DNA of 64,000 bases from Rhipidocladum racemiflorum (lineage: Eukaryota; Streptophyta; Magnoliopsida; Poales; Poaceae): NCBI GenBank assembly GCA_036346355.1, contig CM070580.1:30524874-30588873 (forward strand), read 5' to 3'. The translations under genes and the position numbers were made by a program. The notes below the pieces were generated by a model. That model had not been told where the DNA came from. It saw only the letters and a program-made list of their open reading frames with translations, and did no database searches. Numbering within the stretch: the stretch's first letter is position 1; the number at the start of each line of letters is the position of its first letter. This document shows positions 10,693 through 22,740 of this stretch, piece after piece.

Positions 10693-13550
10693 CACTGCTA
10701 CAGATCTGTCCATCAGTACCAGTTCACAACTGCCATCAGTACCAGTTTTTGAATCGGTACAGGCCATCTGGGACTAATACCCATTGGGCATCAGTACCGG
10801 TTCCACCAACCGGTACTGATGAGGTGATGATCAGTACCGGTTGGTGCTTCCAACCGGTACAGATGAGTTGGTGATCATGAGTATCGTCGCGATACCGCCA
10901 AACCCCAAACAATCAACCCATAATCATCATCAACCAACGAACTATAGCATAAAATTAATTACTCACAACATTAGTAGCTCGAATCCATAACCACATGGAT
11001 TAATCAGCTGCTTGCTTCAGTAGAGAAACGTAAGCGGTGCAATTTAGACGAGTCATGAATCAGCACAAGATGCGTGAAGAAGACAAAGCAAAAGTGTAGC
11101 CATAAGATGATCCCGACCAGCACACCAAAACATAACACAAATAGAAAAGCTAAACACAACTAGTTTAGTAGTCTATTACACCCAAAAGAAAGCTAGTTTG
11201 GTTGCTTTCATAGGTGTACTTGCCGTCTTCTTCAGCGTGCCGCTATCCATGGACTCTTCGCACTTCTTTTCTTCATCGATCCCTAACTGAATCATCGCTG
11301 CTGGGATTATTCTTTATGTATCTAATGTGTTAAAATTCCTCAATAATTTTTTAATTTTCATGATAAAATTTTATCCTGTTATATAAATTGAATTGTTTCT
11401 TCTTTTCTTAAAAAAAATAATAAATCATACATATTCCAACCGATCGATGGAACCAAAATCAAAATTTTTGCCAGATCAACACCTAAAATGTAAGAATTGG
11501 TAGATCAAAGTCTAGATGCAAAAATCTTCATCGATCGATGGAACCAAAGCTTAAATTTGAGCTAGATCCACACCTTCAATGCGAGCTACATCTAATCTAA
11601 GCAAATTCTAAACTTACACAACAATTTATTGCACCATACATGAAAAGATCGAGCTAGATCTCTACATTCTTAATCTTTCATCGATCATGAGAAAAGATCA
11701 AATTTTCTTCACATTTCAAGCAAAGAAGAAGCTCCATTTTACACTAAATGTAATGAGGAACGATGTTACTAACCTTGGTTAAATTGGCTTGGAGTAAAAT
11801 GACCAAAAATTTAAAATTTTGGCAGCACCTCCCCCTTCTTGAAGCTCCGGCGCTGCACTGTTCTTGATCGAGAAGTGTTCTTGATCGGATACTTTGGGGA
11901 GGAGACGAGGGAGAGGGGATTCAAATAAGGCTACTCAGTACAGGTTTAAAACAACAACCGGTACTGATGTCCCCGAGGGCAACGGCTTATGGCCTCAGTA
12001 CCAGTTGATGTTACCACCCAGGACTGATGCTCTAAATCTAGTACCGATTGGTTACACCGATCGGTACTGATGTACCTACGCTTATTAGTACCGGTCGGTG
12101 TAACCAACCGGTACTGAAGGTGGGGAGTCAGTACCGGTTGGTATTGTAAACCGGTACTGATGTGCCCACCAATACTAATGACCGTTGAACGCGGGTGGAA
12201 ATCGAGCCAAGTCGCCGTTTTTTCAAACTTTTTTTCGAAATTGGCATAGTTTGATTTAATATAATTTTATTTACAATTTGGAAGTATTTTTAGAAACGAG
12301 CCAACGAACCGAGCCGAGCCAGAGCAAAAACCAATTTCATTCGAAATTAACTCATTCAATGAGTAATAAAAAAATGAGTGTAATTGGAGCAATTTTGAAC
12401 CGAGCCAATGAGCCCCACAAACGAGCTTTTTTTCCAGCACTACTTCCTCTAGATATCGCATGGTTTTGAAATCCAAAATTTTGAAGAAAAAAAAATCCGA
12501 TTTTCTCCTAATTTTCATTGTCCAGTTGATTGTTTCTCGAAGCCGATTTTTTTTGAACGATTTTCTCTCGTTGTGGCATAATTTTTTTTGAGCGTTTTTT
12601 TAACGTTTCATAATTTTTTTTGAAATTTTGAAGTTAACGATTGAGGCGGTGGGAGGTGCCCAGGGTTGATGCGACGACCATAATTTTTGGCTCATTATTG
12701 CTACGACAATGGCCTACTTCTTCATATTACCATATTATATAGAACACAAAATATTATATTCATTAAATTACAATAGTTAATTACATACAATATATTAATT
12801 ATAATATATATATAATATCTAGTGACGAGTGGCGGGTGGCACGGTCACAGATACCACCACTCATCGTCGCTGCCAGGGGGGCTGTCATCGTCGTCGCCCC
12901 CCCTCCTCCTCATCATCATCCTCATCCTCCTCCTCCTCCTCTGGGGGTGGTGATGGTGCGCCAGAGAGAGAAGGAGAAGGAGCTACCATTTTAATTGGCT
13001 CATCCGTTGATAGCTCGTATGTCTCCCTCAGTCATCTGATCGTTTTATAGGTGGCCTGGATCGGAAGACGAAGGGAAAACACTTCAATTCTGATGAACAC
13101 GAAGAGTTTCATCGAAAAGGAGCGCGGGGCGGGATCAAGAAGGCGCCCGCAGGAGACGAAGAGCTTTAGTACTGGTTTAATACACCAACCGGTGCTAATG
13201 TGAGATCATCAGTACCGGTTGGTTAGTATCGGTTGGTGTAACCAACCGGTACTGATGTTATACTATCAGTACCGGTTGGTATATTAAATCGGTGCTGTTG
13301 TGGGGATCATCAGTACCGGTACTAAGCAGCCTACTTGGTCGAGGGCTGCTTAGTACCGAGTGGTGTAACGAACCGGTACTGATGTTAGACCATCAGTATC
13401 GGTTAGTATGTTAAACCGGTACTGATGTACCCCCCACCCCCCACCCCCGGACCAAAAGACCGTTGAACCGGGACTGATGTAATTGTCAGTCCTGGTTCAT
13501 GCATAACCGGTACTGATGGGCCGGTATGGAAGGTCAGATCTGTAGTAGTG
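10693..13550. mobile_element. Non-autonomous CACTA element (CAGTACCGGTTGG family)
   Basis: The left end is CACTGCTACAGATCTG at 10693 and the right end is its near complement, CAGATCTGTAGTAGTG, ending at 13550. Three clusters of inverted CATCAGTACCGGTTGGT units lie at 10720-10880, 11935-12180 and 13165-13530. The middle cluster may mark a second, nested end. Flanking triplets are TTG and GTG, so the TSD is imperfect. The interior has no TNP2. A 39-codon minus-strand frame at 11176-11295 could be a leftover 3' exon of an accessory gene, which is speculative. A GAT/TCC-rich low-complexity stretch lies at 12880-12960. Confidence 0.75.
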
Positions 13551-13573
13551 GTGGGTAAAATGGTACAACCTAA

Positions 13574-13950
13574 GGCCATGTTTGGATTCCTGGACTAATT
13601 GTTAGCTTGCTAAAAATTAGCCATAGTCTATCCAAACAGGAAGATTAATAGGTCGGCTAATTTTTAGCCAACCCCTCAAACAATTAGCCCATTAGCTGGT
13701 GGGTGGGAGCTAATTTGGGCTAATAGAAGGTAACATGCTGACAAAAGTCTGAAATACCCTGCGTGAAAAGATGTGAATCACCAGCTGTTATGAGGGGCAG
13801 ACATGACTTTTCTAAGAAATTAGCCCAACCATTAGCCATGTATCCAAACAGCTCTGGACTAATTTTAGATGGACTAATTATTAGCTGGCTAACAATTAGC
13901 TCTAGCCATTAGCCAGCTAACAATTAGCTTTAGCCCATCCAAACATGACC
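13574..13950. mobile_element. Tourist-like (PIF/Harbinger) MITE, TSD TAA
   Basis: A 377-bp element beginning GGCCATGTTTGGATTCC and ending GGATG-complementary CCATCCAAACATGACC. It has a perfect TAA TSD (13571-13573, 13951-13953). The inverted ends and the TAA target are diagnostic of Tourist MITEs. Repeated GCTAATTGTTAGC words near both ends extend the inverted repeat. Confidence 0.92.
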
Positions 13951-13953
13951 TAA

Positions 13954-14635
13954 ATAGGGTTTTAAAAATGTGATTTACACCTGCCTCCTGAGTTGGGGCC
14001 TACAGGAGCTACTGGTGGCTCTTTCTCACGGTACGGATGAAGTAGACTTCTAAACACTCCTACCTAAAAATTATTGTTCCATAAAAAAACATGAATGGGT
14101 GATGATGATGATGATAATGATAACGACGATGATGTTAAAAGAGGTAGTATAGGGTTACAGATGATTTGATGATTAATCATGCATTCAACCTTCGTAATAC
14201 AGATTTTCTGAGTACGAAGGTACCCACTATTAATTCCATTGTATAGAAACGATGGATGAAGATCGGAGGACTCCGTACCGCTTCGTCTGCTAGAGAAAAT
14301 CACTCCAAAAGCTTAGCATTAAGGCTGTCAAGTGTGAAATGAAGGTAGTCCAAACTATTTCTATGCTGCATCACTCTGATTAAAGTCATTACCTGAGGAA
14401 GCATTACTGTTGTCAGGTAATAATCGTTAAGCTGATGTCATTATCACAGTGGTAATGGCACGGGACGTCACAATCGAGAACATAGTTTCATGAAGATTTA
14501 CCTACAGACAGTTTGCCATTATTGCTGACATGAAAAAAGAGCCGAGCTGCTGCCAACTGCAAGGTTCCGTGGTGTAGTGCAGAGTGGTGCAGAGGACAGT
14601 CAGCTGGCTAGCTAATTGCGTTATTTTTTAAGAAA
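13954..14635. other. Spacer, nothing recognised
   Basis: About 680 bp with no coding exon or element termini that I can identify. A short GATGATGATGATAATGATAA microsatellite lies near 14101. Confidence 0.4.
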
Positions 14636-15412
14636 CTAGCTCAATAAACGCGGCACGCCGCGTGTGCGAACGAAAACCGAATTTGCATTTTTTTTCGGAG
14701 AAAAAATGGACGAAAATCTTTTTTTCTGGGAAAAATAGAGAAATGATCTGGACGTAAGGAACGGGGACTTGTTTGTAATTTTTTTGGACTTGATCGCTAT
14801 CCGAAAAATTAGAAAAGGGCTCGTCCGTGATTCGTATTTAATGGGAGCTTTTTTCCGTAAATTAACGAATGAGGGACCAAAATGCAATTCAGGAGCGATT
14901 TTCTTGCCCTCACTAAAAATTGCAAAGGACCTTTTCGTAATTCGCAAGAACCTATCTGTAATTTGAAAGAATGAAGGGGCTTTTCCGCATAAGTAGAGGG
15001 AGGGCAGGTGGAGGGGCTGAGGGAGCAGAGAAACTCCCGATCTTACTCCGAAAAATGGACGAAAATCTTTTTTTTCGGGAAAAAATGGAGAAAGGATCTG
15101 GACGTAAGGAACGGGGACCTGTTTGTAATTTTTTTGGACTTGATCGCTACCCCGAAAAATTAGAAAAGGGCTCGTCCGTGATTCGTATTTAACAGGAGCT
15201 TTTTTCCGTAAATTAACGAATGAGGGACCAAAATACAATTCGGGAGCGATTTTTTTGCCCTCACAAAAAATTGCAAAGGACCTTTTCGTAATTCGCAAGG
15301 ATCTATCCGTAACTTGAAAGAATGAAGAGGCTTTTCCGCATAAGTAGAGGGAGGCAGGTGGAGGGGCTGAGGGAGCAGAGAAACTCCCGATCTTATATAT
15401 AGTGGCACTAGG
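14636..15412 (-). mobile_element. Helitron-like element with two 349-bp tandem units
   Basis: On the minus strand the sequence ends in a GC-rich palindrome (ACGCGGCGTGCCGCGT, complement of 14650-14665), then about ten bases and CTAGT. This is the layout of a Helitron 3' end. The candidate 5' side near 15395-15412 reads CACTATATATAAG on the minus strand. The interior consists of two direct copies of one unit with a 349-bp period (ATGGACGAAAATC at 14706 and again at 15055). No Rep/helicase is present, so it would be non-autonomous. The 5' boundary is uncertain. Confidence 0.5.
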
Positions 15413-15489
15413 TTAGGAGCTCTGCCTCATTCTATTCATAGAAATAGAGAATACAACATCAACCGGAAAAGGGTAGAGACACCACTTAA

Positions 15490-16410
15490 AAAGCAAAAAA
15501 AAAAAAAAACACCAACACCTCCAGAGCGGTGCAGATGACAATCGATAGGAATGATTTGTGGAAATCAGGTAGGGCTGGAACCGGCGCCTGAACATAGCGT
15601 GTTTCAAAGTAGAGAAAGCTTCTTCTTGAGCTGAAGGATGCCACGAAAAGGGTACACCCTTCTTGAGGTGGTCGGTAAGTGGACGACAAATAAGTCCATA
15701 ATATTTGATAAATTTCCTTTAGTGTCCGGTGAGTCCCAAAAATCCTCTGAGCTCCTTGGCACTGTGTGGTATGGCCAATACACAAGAGCTTGCACCTTGG
15801 ATTTGTCTGTTGCCACTAGCTCCATGAGGTCCAATAACAGGGCCCAGGTATTCTAGCTCTTGCTGTGCAAAATGAACGTTTAGACTTGTTGACGAGAGTT
15901 GGTTTTGTTGCAGCAGCTGAAAGATTTTTTTTTTTTTTTTTTTTTTTCATACGAGCAGCATGTTCCTCTGGTGTAGCACCGTATACGAGGATGACGTCCA
16001 CAAAAACTAGCACAACTGTTCTTGGTAACGGCTCAAAGATTTGGCTCATTATACCTTGAAAGGTCGTACTCGGTGGGTTCTTGAAGCTAGCAGGGCTTCA
16101 AATCCTTTGACAATGCTGTTCGGTTCTTCAGCTGTCGGGGTGTGTTTCACCTTCACGCAATGAGATATAGCACGACGCTTCAGTAAGCCTCGTAGTTCCC
16201 TGCCATTAATTTGCAGGCACACTACTGCATCATCGCGCACACCTCGCAGTTGTTTGCGACGACCCTTTGTGCGTGAATCGCATCATCGCGCTTGAATGCA
16301 TGTCCCTGAACAAACCATTCAAAGTTCTCCACAGCCTGTGCACAACTGAGAGATATTCCATCGACTACCACAAACCGTGCCTCTGCAACCGTCTGGGTTG
16401 GAAGCTGTAG
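15490..16410 (-). pseudogene. Decayed Ty3/gypsy pol (protease end, reverse transcriptase)
   Basis: Read on the minus strand, 16410 to 15490 carries gypsy motifs in order. First is the protease-to-RT linker (ENFEWFVQGHAF). Next comes a block like the start of the RT region (GFEALLASRTH). The RT active-site block, normally FVDDILVY, is altered here to FVDVILVYGATPEEH. Then follow connection-domain remnants (ALPDFHKSF). Stops, frameshifts and a long A tract (complement of 15926-15948) break it. It is the downstream part of the same element whose gag/protease portion lies at 20206-20640; the two were separated by the hAT insertion between them. Confidence 0.7.
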
Positions 16411-18189
16411 TTTCTACTAGGGGTGAAAACAGGTCGCTTATGGGTGGATATTGTTCTTTGTATATCCGAACTCATATTTTTGTTCTTGGATTCGGAACCG
16501 GATATGGGTTAGCCGCATACAGATACGGATCCGGGTTATTCGTGATACGAATACGGGACAGATATGTGACGGATTCGACTCGGAAACAGATAAAGTCATA
16601 CGGACAATGCACGCATACATAGAGTAACATATGATGAATCAAAGCACATGAATATGGATAATGCATATATATGGATAAAGTTCTTAAGTGGTGGCAATCA
16701 AGTTATTGCGAACTTAGCAACAGAGATATCATTCGGGTCAAGCAACTGTTATGCTAAAGAAACTTGCAATGCATCTGTCACATGGAGCAAGTACCAATCT
16801 CCATACTATAAGTAAGAACAACACCAACCACAGTAGTCTCTCAACATCAAAAATCAGCTTATGAAAAAAGTAGCATCTGTTGGCAGTTGGCAGGTTCGCT
16901 TTCTTGGGGATGAACAATAGCATCAACATGCTTCCATAGTCCAACTTTTCAGTGCCTGCATAATCACAAATAAAGTCCAACAATAGGAACGAGACACAAT
17001 TGGTATGTATGGAACAAGCAACGGGACACATGATCAGTGTTATATTCTGTGGCAAAAGTTTAGAGTACATATAAGGAGAAGATAAAGTGTACTACTCGTA
17101 ATTCAGCAATTCAATTTTACTCGAGTTCATTGGATGATAATTCTGTGGCATTTGGTTATTTTAGTAACTATTTGGGAAGGATATTACTACCATGGAGTTA
17201 AAGAAAACTAAACACCTTGTACATAGTAATTTCGTAGGCACTCAATAGTGTTTTACAGTAACTTGTAGTAGTGTTTTGAGATCTGCAATCATTTCCAAAT
17301 CTATTAGAAAGAGGATACGAAGAAAGAATAAAAGACAAAAATCTAGTAACACATAAAGTGCTCCTTGCACAAATAGCGGCATCAGAAATAAAGAATTGTA
17401 TGGAGATGCCATCATTGATATATTCTTTCTTGCACAAATACGGCATCGACGACACACTTGCACTTATATTTGCAGTATTACTTGATGTAGATGCCATGTT
17501 CTTCCTAGTATAGACAGATATACTTCCATAAATCAGTATCCAAATAATAGCAAAGTCACGAATGTAAGCACAAAGAACTACTAATGGGGCATTGAAACCC
17601 CTATTGACAATTCTGATGGTTCACATTTGTATAGTCTGTGCTGATTTGCAAATAGTTGTTGATTTTGAAATTGTCAAGATTCTTGTTATGTGATTTGACT
17701 AAATAGCTAAATTACAGATAGGCTCCTATTCCCACATTATATTGCAGTGTAAACTTCTTTAAACATCCATTGACATGTTTATTAGAGTACAGCTATTGCT
17801 AACAGACCTATACCATCCTGTAAAATAAATCCTAGTTCCTGTTGTCTTGCCCGCCTACACACCACACTAATCACTAATCCAACCCGACCCAGCTAAAAAG
17901 TGTCTTGGTCTGACCACAAAGATATTGAAGTTGTTATCTGTATCATTGAAGAATTTCAATCTAAACAGGGTGTGTCATTTACGTTGATGCGCACACACCA
18001 GAGCCTAAATTGGAACTTGGCTTCTTTCCTCCTGTCAATTGTTTTTTTTCCTAGGATGAAGGACTTTATGAGAAACCATGTTGTAACCTAAACGGAAGCT
18101 AGCCTCTCTTCCGATCAACCATTTGTTGGTTTCATGAATCAAGCATCATAATGAGAAACCTACATTTCCTAGAGAGCCATACCCATAAT

Positions 18190-18734
18190 TAGAGGTGGGC
18201 GTCGTGCCGTGCCGTGCCGGCCCGGCCCGGGCCCATCGTGCTTCGGGCCGAAACCGTGCCGTGCCCACGACGGCCCATCGTGCCACGTCTTGAGGCGTGC
18301 CGCCCGACTCACTTTTGGCGAGCCAGCCCAAGCCCATTTACGCTTCGTGCTCGCTTCGTCGTCGCCCAAACCCGACCCATTTTACTATTGTGACGAACAA
18401 AAAAATAAAACAAATCACTACTACTAAACTACCTATTTTAAGTACATAAGAGACTCATCACATCAACAAAATGTCAAACATAAATGCAATGCTTGAAGAT
18501 GCCCTGAATCAACAATATCCGCCAACTTTTAAGCCTTAATCCGTGATTTCGTGCGTTCGTGCGTCGCAGACGGCCCAAATCAAGGCGTGCGTGTCGCCCG
18601 TCGTGCCTGGTTCCGGGCGCGCGCGGCCAGCTACTGATTGCGTCAGGCCGGCGCCGGAATCGGTGCTTTTGCACTGTGCCATACCATCGTGCTTCGGGCC
18701 GGCCCAAAAAAGCCCGGCCCAATGCCCACCTCTA
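18190..18734. mobile_element. Non-autonomous hAT, TSD CCCATAAT
   Basis: A 545-bp element with ends TAGAGGTGGGC and GCCCACCTCTA. It has a perfect 8-bp TSD, CCCATAAT (18182-18189, 18735-18742). Subterminal GC-rich words based on CGTGCCGTGCC and GGCCCGGCCC occur at both ends. There is no coding capacity. Its ends resemble those of the larger hAT at 45802-48751 (TAGAGGTGG), a candidate source of transposase. Confidence 0.93.
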
Positions 18735-19241
18735 CCCATAATCGACTGACGATAGTAACATCATGCATTTCATAGATATACCAATATATAAAATCATAGT
18801 AAACATTCAAGCAGAACCTTTTGGAAGGTGGTGCGGATCAGGGGCTCAGAGACGACGCAGCTCAGGCGGCACACGTTCGGGGGGAGGTGCTCGACGGAGC
18901 GCCGCCGGGGAGGGGCGCTCGACGGAGACACAGATGGGGGAGACACTGGCAAGGTGGAAATGCCACTGAGGGAGCGATGCCTGCCAGGCACAGACGCGGG
19001 TGGCAGGTCCTGAGCGCTGGTCGGGGGAGCGTTGGCTGGGACTGCGAATTTGGGAGCCTGGTCGCTGGGGGGAGCGTTGGCCTCTGGTCGGCGGAGATGT
19101 CGCCGGGGAGCGCTATGGCCAGGGGGAGCTATGGACGGACTACGACTTTGGGAGCCTGGCCGCTGCCCGCCTGGGGGAGCGCTGGCCTCTGGCCAGCGGA
19201 GACGCTGTCAGGTGGTAGGGACCCAGTGGCCGGGACTCGAG

Positions 19242-19922
19242 TAGGGGTGGAATTTTAGCTCGAGGCTCGGCTCGGCTCGGTGCGGCTCGGCTCGGCTCGC
19301 ATGGCCAACGAGCCGAGCCCGAGCCTACCGCCTGGCTCGCTTGGCCAACGAGCCGAGCCCGAGCCAGCTCGTGAGCGGCTCGTTAGGCTCGACAGTCATT
19401 GAGTTATATAAGGTATGAATTCACAATACAGTAATCAGTATACCCAATGCTAAACATCTAATGAGCAATGCTTGTCTTACCTTACTTTTTGAGTTTACTC
19501 TTAGTACTTCAAATGTCTTGTATTGGGTCTACTGATTACTTTTGCACAGATAAAAGTAAGCGGAGTATTCTTTTTCCAGACATATATTTGCAGCTTTATA
19601 AATCGAAAGAAGCGATCTAACCATCTGTGCTTAAAAAGGCGTCCCATAAATGTGAAATTGCTTCTTGACCGAACCCTAGAGGAGGTTGGAGCCTGAGAAC
19701 GGTGAGAATGGATGGAGGAGCGTTTTTTTGAGAATGAAGGGCATTTGGGCCCTTGCCAGTGCCCTTGTAGGCCGGCTCGCGAGCCGGCTCGAGGCTCGAG
19801 CGAGCCCGAGCCGAGCTCAAGATTGAGCTCGATGTATGCAACGAGCCGGGCTCGGCTCGGCTCGAAAACTGGCGAGCTCGGCCGAGCCGAGCTCGGCTCG
19901 GCTCGGCTCGATTCCACCCCTA
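19242..19922. mobile_element. Non-autonomous hAT, TSD GACTCGAG
   Basis: A 681-bp element starting TAGGGGTGGAAT and ending ATTCCACCCCTA. It has a perfect 8-bp TSD, GACTCGAG (19234-19241, 19923-19930). Both subterminal regions are dense in GGCTCGGCTCG repeats and their complements. It is inserted inside the larger hAT at 16418-20263. No transposase is encoded. Confidence 0.94.
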
Positions 19923-20205
19923 GACTCGAGGCGCTGGGCAAGTGGGTTGGGCCTCCTGGTCCCAGGTCTTATGTGGATATTCGGATGGGTTCAATATCAA
20001 ATATCCGTCCCGTATTTTTGGATACTACATACTTCAAATCTGATCCGGTATTCGGATTTAAAAATCTGGATCCGACAGGATATCTACATTTCTTCCTAGA
20101 TCCAATCTCGACAGGATCTGACCGGATAACCGGATACCACATACTTCAAATCTGATTCGGTATCTGGATCTGACCGGATATCTACATTTCTTCCTGGATT
20201 CGATC

Positions 20206-20640
20206 TCAATAGGATCCAACTCCGGATCGGATGGAAATTATCCGTTCTATTTTCACTCCTTTATTCTGCACTGACTGTCCATTGACGAATGAGCTTGCTG
20301 CACCTAAATCCACTAGGATTAATATCTCCTGCTTGCCACCTATGCCTTGCAATCTCAATGTTCTGCGCTTGCGGGGAACAGAGGTTGCAGAAACCAAAAC
20401 CGTCATCAATATTCCTTCTGGAGTATCATTAGCATCACTTTCATCCTCCAAATCAGGCTATGCTCGCAAGGCATAAGGAGCTCCTCAATTACGTGCCGAA
20501 AGACATGCTGAGGACATTCATGCGTTTTACTCCACTTTTCATCACAAGTAAAACAGAGACCATTTGCTTTACGATAGGTCCTCAGAGCAGCCAATTTATC
20601 TGTCAGCCTGGCTCCCTCTGATCTTTATCCCTTTATAATT
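20206..20640 (-). pseudogene. Ty3/gypsy gag zinc knuckle and protease fragment
   Basis: On the minus strand a gag C-terminal zinc knuckle of the variant type (CFTCDEKWSKTHEC) is preceded by LRTYRKANGL. Then follows a protease-like stretch, ILVDLGAASSFVNGQSVQ, in the place of the usual LxDSGSxHxF core, with Leu-Gly for Ser-Gly. The reading frame breaks between the two and ends at the hAT boundary near 20263. The rest continues at 16410 downward. It is inactive. Confidence 0.7.
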
Positions 20641-22510
20641 TACCAGTTAGTTCTTTTCTACATGCACACGCTATTCTGCCCCCACAGAGGATATTGTTTC
20701 TTTGTTCACCCTAAAACGTGCACCCAGAAATCCTACTTCCTCATAATCAAGGGCTAAGATGTTTTATCACGTCACTTCATCAAATCTAATGAACCAAATC
20801 ATCCGGTTCATCCCATCAATCCCATCATCCCATCAAACTTTCTGAGCCGCAATCCAATCCCGCCTAATCCCGCGCCCCAATCGCCGCCGCTTCAGCCTAC
20901 TCCCGTGCGCCTCCTCCCCTAATCCCGCGCCGCCGCAGGCCAACCCTCCGCGTCGCACCCGCGACACACTCCTCTCTCCCTCCTCCCCGCCTCCAGCGAT
21001 CCATCCCAAACCACCGCCACCGCCTAGCCATGGCCGCCGCGGCCCCCACCGTCACCAAGTCTCCGGCCGCCGTCGTTAATGACATGCCTGGAATACATGA
21101 GTAAACCTGCTCGACCAACGCTGCCGTAGGAGGACGGGGACGCATCCTCGAGTGGACCGTGAAGCCTCACCATGGCTGCCGAGGCTCGGAGCGAGTGGGG
21201 CCGGGGAGCCCCGCTCCGCGGTATGGTGCGAAGCAGAGATGCAGCGGCGAGGACGAGCGCCGCGAGGCCAGCCAGGGATGGCGCGGAGTCGCGAAGCAGG
21301 CAAGGCTGTGACGAGGCTGGGCGTGCGGTCGGGGATGGCATGGAGAAGCCGGCAAGGCAACGGCGAGCCATCACAACAGCGGCCAACGCGTCGACGAAGA
21401 AGAGGTAGGGGATGGTTGCGGTTACCCGTGATTTTTCTATTTGCTCTACGAAATCTCCATATGATCGGCGACCACCGCCGGACATGCACCATTCTTACTA
21501 CGCACTTGCCGGCCTCCCCTTGCCGGGATCAGGAAGGGCTCGCTCCAACCACTTCGCATCGAATTTTGGGGCTCCTCTCCGCTGCATTGCAACCAGGAAG
21601 TGGCGTTTCTACTGCATCTCTAACTTGTGGTGTCATGTCATGGAAGGACGAATCTTGTAATTTATTAGAATAAGTGCACATCATCCATCTGAAAACCAGT
21701 GAAGTAGTTCATACATCAAGATAGTTGGTCAGTGATGTTTTCAGCACGTTTGTTTGGGTTTGGGTGGGCAGATCATGCACCATTACTGTGGGTAATCTGA
21801 TTCCAAAGAAGAGAGGAGCTAGCATTCCGGTTGGTTTGAACTATTGTTGACACTTGACAGTTGAGTTATAGCGACGAAGCGTGTTTTCAAGCACTCCTCC
21901 TGACTCCAAACACCTCGAAATATCTTTGGCGTGTCTCCTGCCAGAGCTTAGGATTCTCACCGTGAAATTTAGGAAACTCCATCTTAGGTGTTGGGTTATG
22001 CCCCGTGTGGCTATAGATACCAATTGTGACGTACGGCTGGTAATTTGGGGTGACTGAGAAAGAAATTTGGGACAGGGAAAGAAGAACACGGAAAGGAAGA
22101 AGAATCGGTGACCCAGGAAATAGATCATTCTATTCAGTTTACCCAACACATCCCTCCTGCTTGGTTTTATAATAGCAAAATGTTCATATTTTGCTACGGA
22201 TAAAAAATATCATATTACCTTACACGTCGAGTCGGCATCAATCTACCTAGCCTATGTCCTCGGTTCTACCTTTGTGCTCGATCGAGTTACGCACTTACGC
22301 CTATGTGATGTTGGCTTCGCAACATGTCTGAAACTATTTTTTAGTATATTGTTTTTTTTTTTTGTTAGAGACTTTCAAGGGAGATGAGAAGGAGAGATAC
22401 AGCAGAAAGACCTCATCACACGCAACACACCTCAAGCCAAAACGTGCCCAGGCTGAACGTTACACTATACTCTATTCAACACTCGTTACAGGGGCCCACA
22501 CGGCCCGACC
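20641..22510. other. Spacer with a GC-rich leader-like block
   Basis: The 20830-21660 part is GC-rich and looks like a gene leader and first exon. The rest is AT-rich, without recognised exons. Long open frames at 21150-21670 run on both strands through GC-rich DNA, carry no recognised motif and are probably chance. Confidence 0.35.
21029..21103 (+). pseudogene. Possible orphan first coding exon
   Basis: An ATG in excellent plant context (GCCATGGCC) opens a 24-codon frame (MAAAAPTVTKSPAAVV...) behind a C/T-rich leader. It meets a donor-like GTAAAC within the last codon. I find no downstream exon that would continue it. It may be the 5' end of a gene captured by a transposon or left after a deletion. 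The product is not recognised. Confidence 0.25.
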
Positions 22511-22514
22511 TCAT

Positions 22515-22740
22515 TAGGAGTGCAATCGGCTCGGATTTAGTCGGATATCGCTCTTTTCGTATCTTAAATCATATTATTCGTCGGATTCGGAATCGAATTC
22601 GGATAGTATCGGATACGAATACAGCACGGATAATATCGGTCGCGGATTCGAATCGAATACAGTTCGGAATCGATACAGTACCGGATAATTTTTTTTCGGA
22701 TAACGCGCGAAAACAGATACCACATGCTCCTAACCATCCT
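22515..22740. repeat. hAT-type subterminal region (CGGATA-rich)
   Basis: TAGGAGTGCAATCGG at 22515 is followed by about 190 bp of CGGAT/ATCCG-rich sequence like the termini of the hAT elements at 16418 and 43306. A partner end may be the similar ATCCGAATCC-rich stretch at 26960-27120, which would place the aconitase fragment inside one element. No matching 8-bp TSD was found, so this pairing is a hypothesis. Confidence 0.4.

Larger units (their letters stand above)
16418..20263. mobile_element. hAT element inserted in gypsy pol, with nested hATs
   Basis: The left end TAGGGGTGAAAACAGG (16418) and the right end, TAAAGGAGTGAAAATAG on the minus strand from 20263, are degenerate inverted repeats of hAT type. 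Both are followed by CGGATAT-rich subterminal DNA. The insertion separates two adjacent parts of one gypsy protease gene, which independently supports the boundaries. Eight-base flanks (GTTTCTAC and TTCTGCAC) no longer match. No transposase was recognised in the 16.7-18.1 kb interior, which is AT-rich and apparently non-coding. A GC-rich 18.8-19.2 kb part may be captured gene leader sequence. Confidence 0.6.

Noticed and set aside
12829..13050. Ser-rich 73-codon frame
   Set aside because: Translation of a TCC/TCATCA low-complexity run within a non-autonomous CACTA.
10693..13550. Perfect CACTA TSD
   Set aside because: Flanking triplets are TTG and GTG; termini are convincing but the TSD is not exact.
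15865..16059. Plus-strand frame with a poly-Phe run
   Set aside because: Product of a T tract in the reverse complement of gypsy pol.
21152..21673. 173-codon Arg/Ala-rich frame
   Set aside because: GC-rich region open on both strands; composition-driven, no motif.
22409..22514. GACCTCAT repeated at 22409 and 22507 as a hAT TSD around a 90-bp insert
   Set aside because: The 90 bp between have no hAT inverted ends; probably chance.
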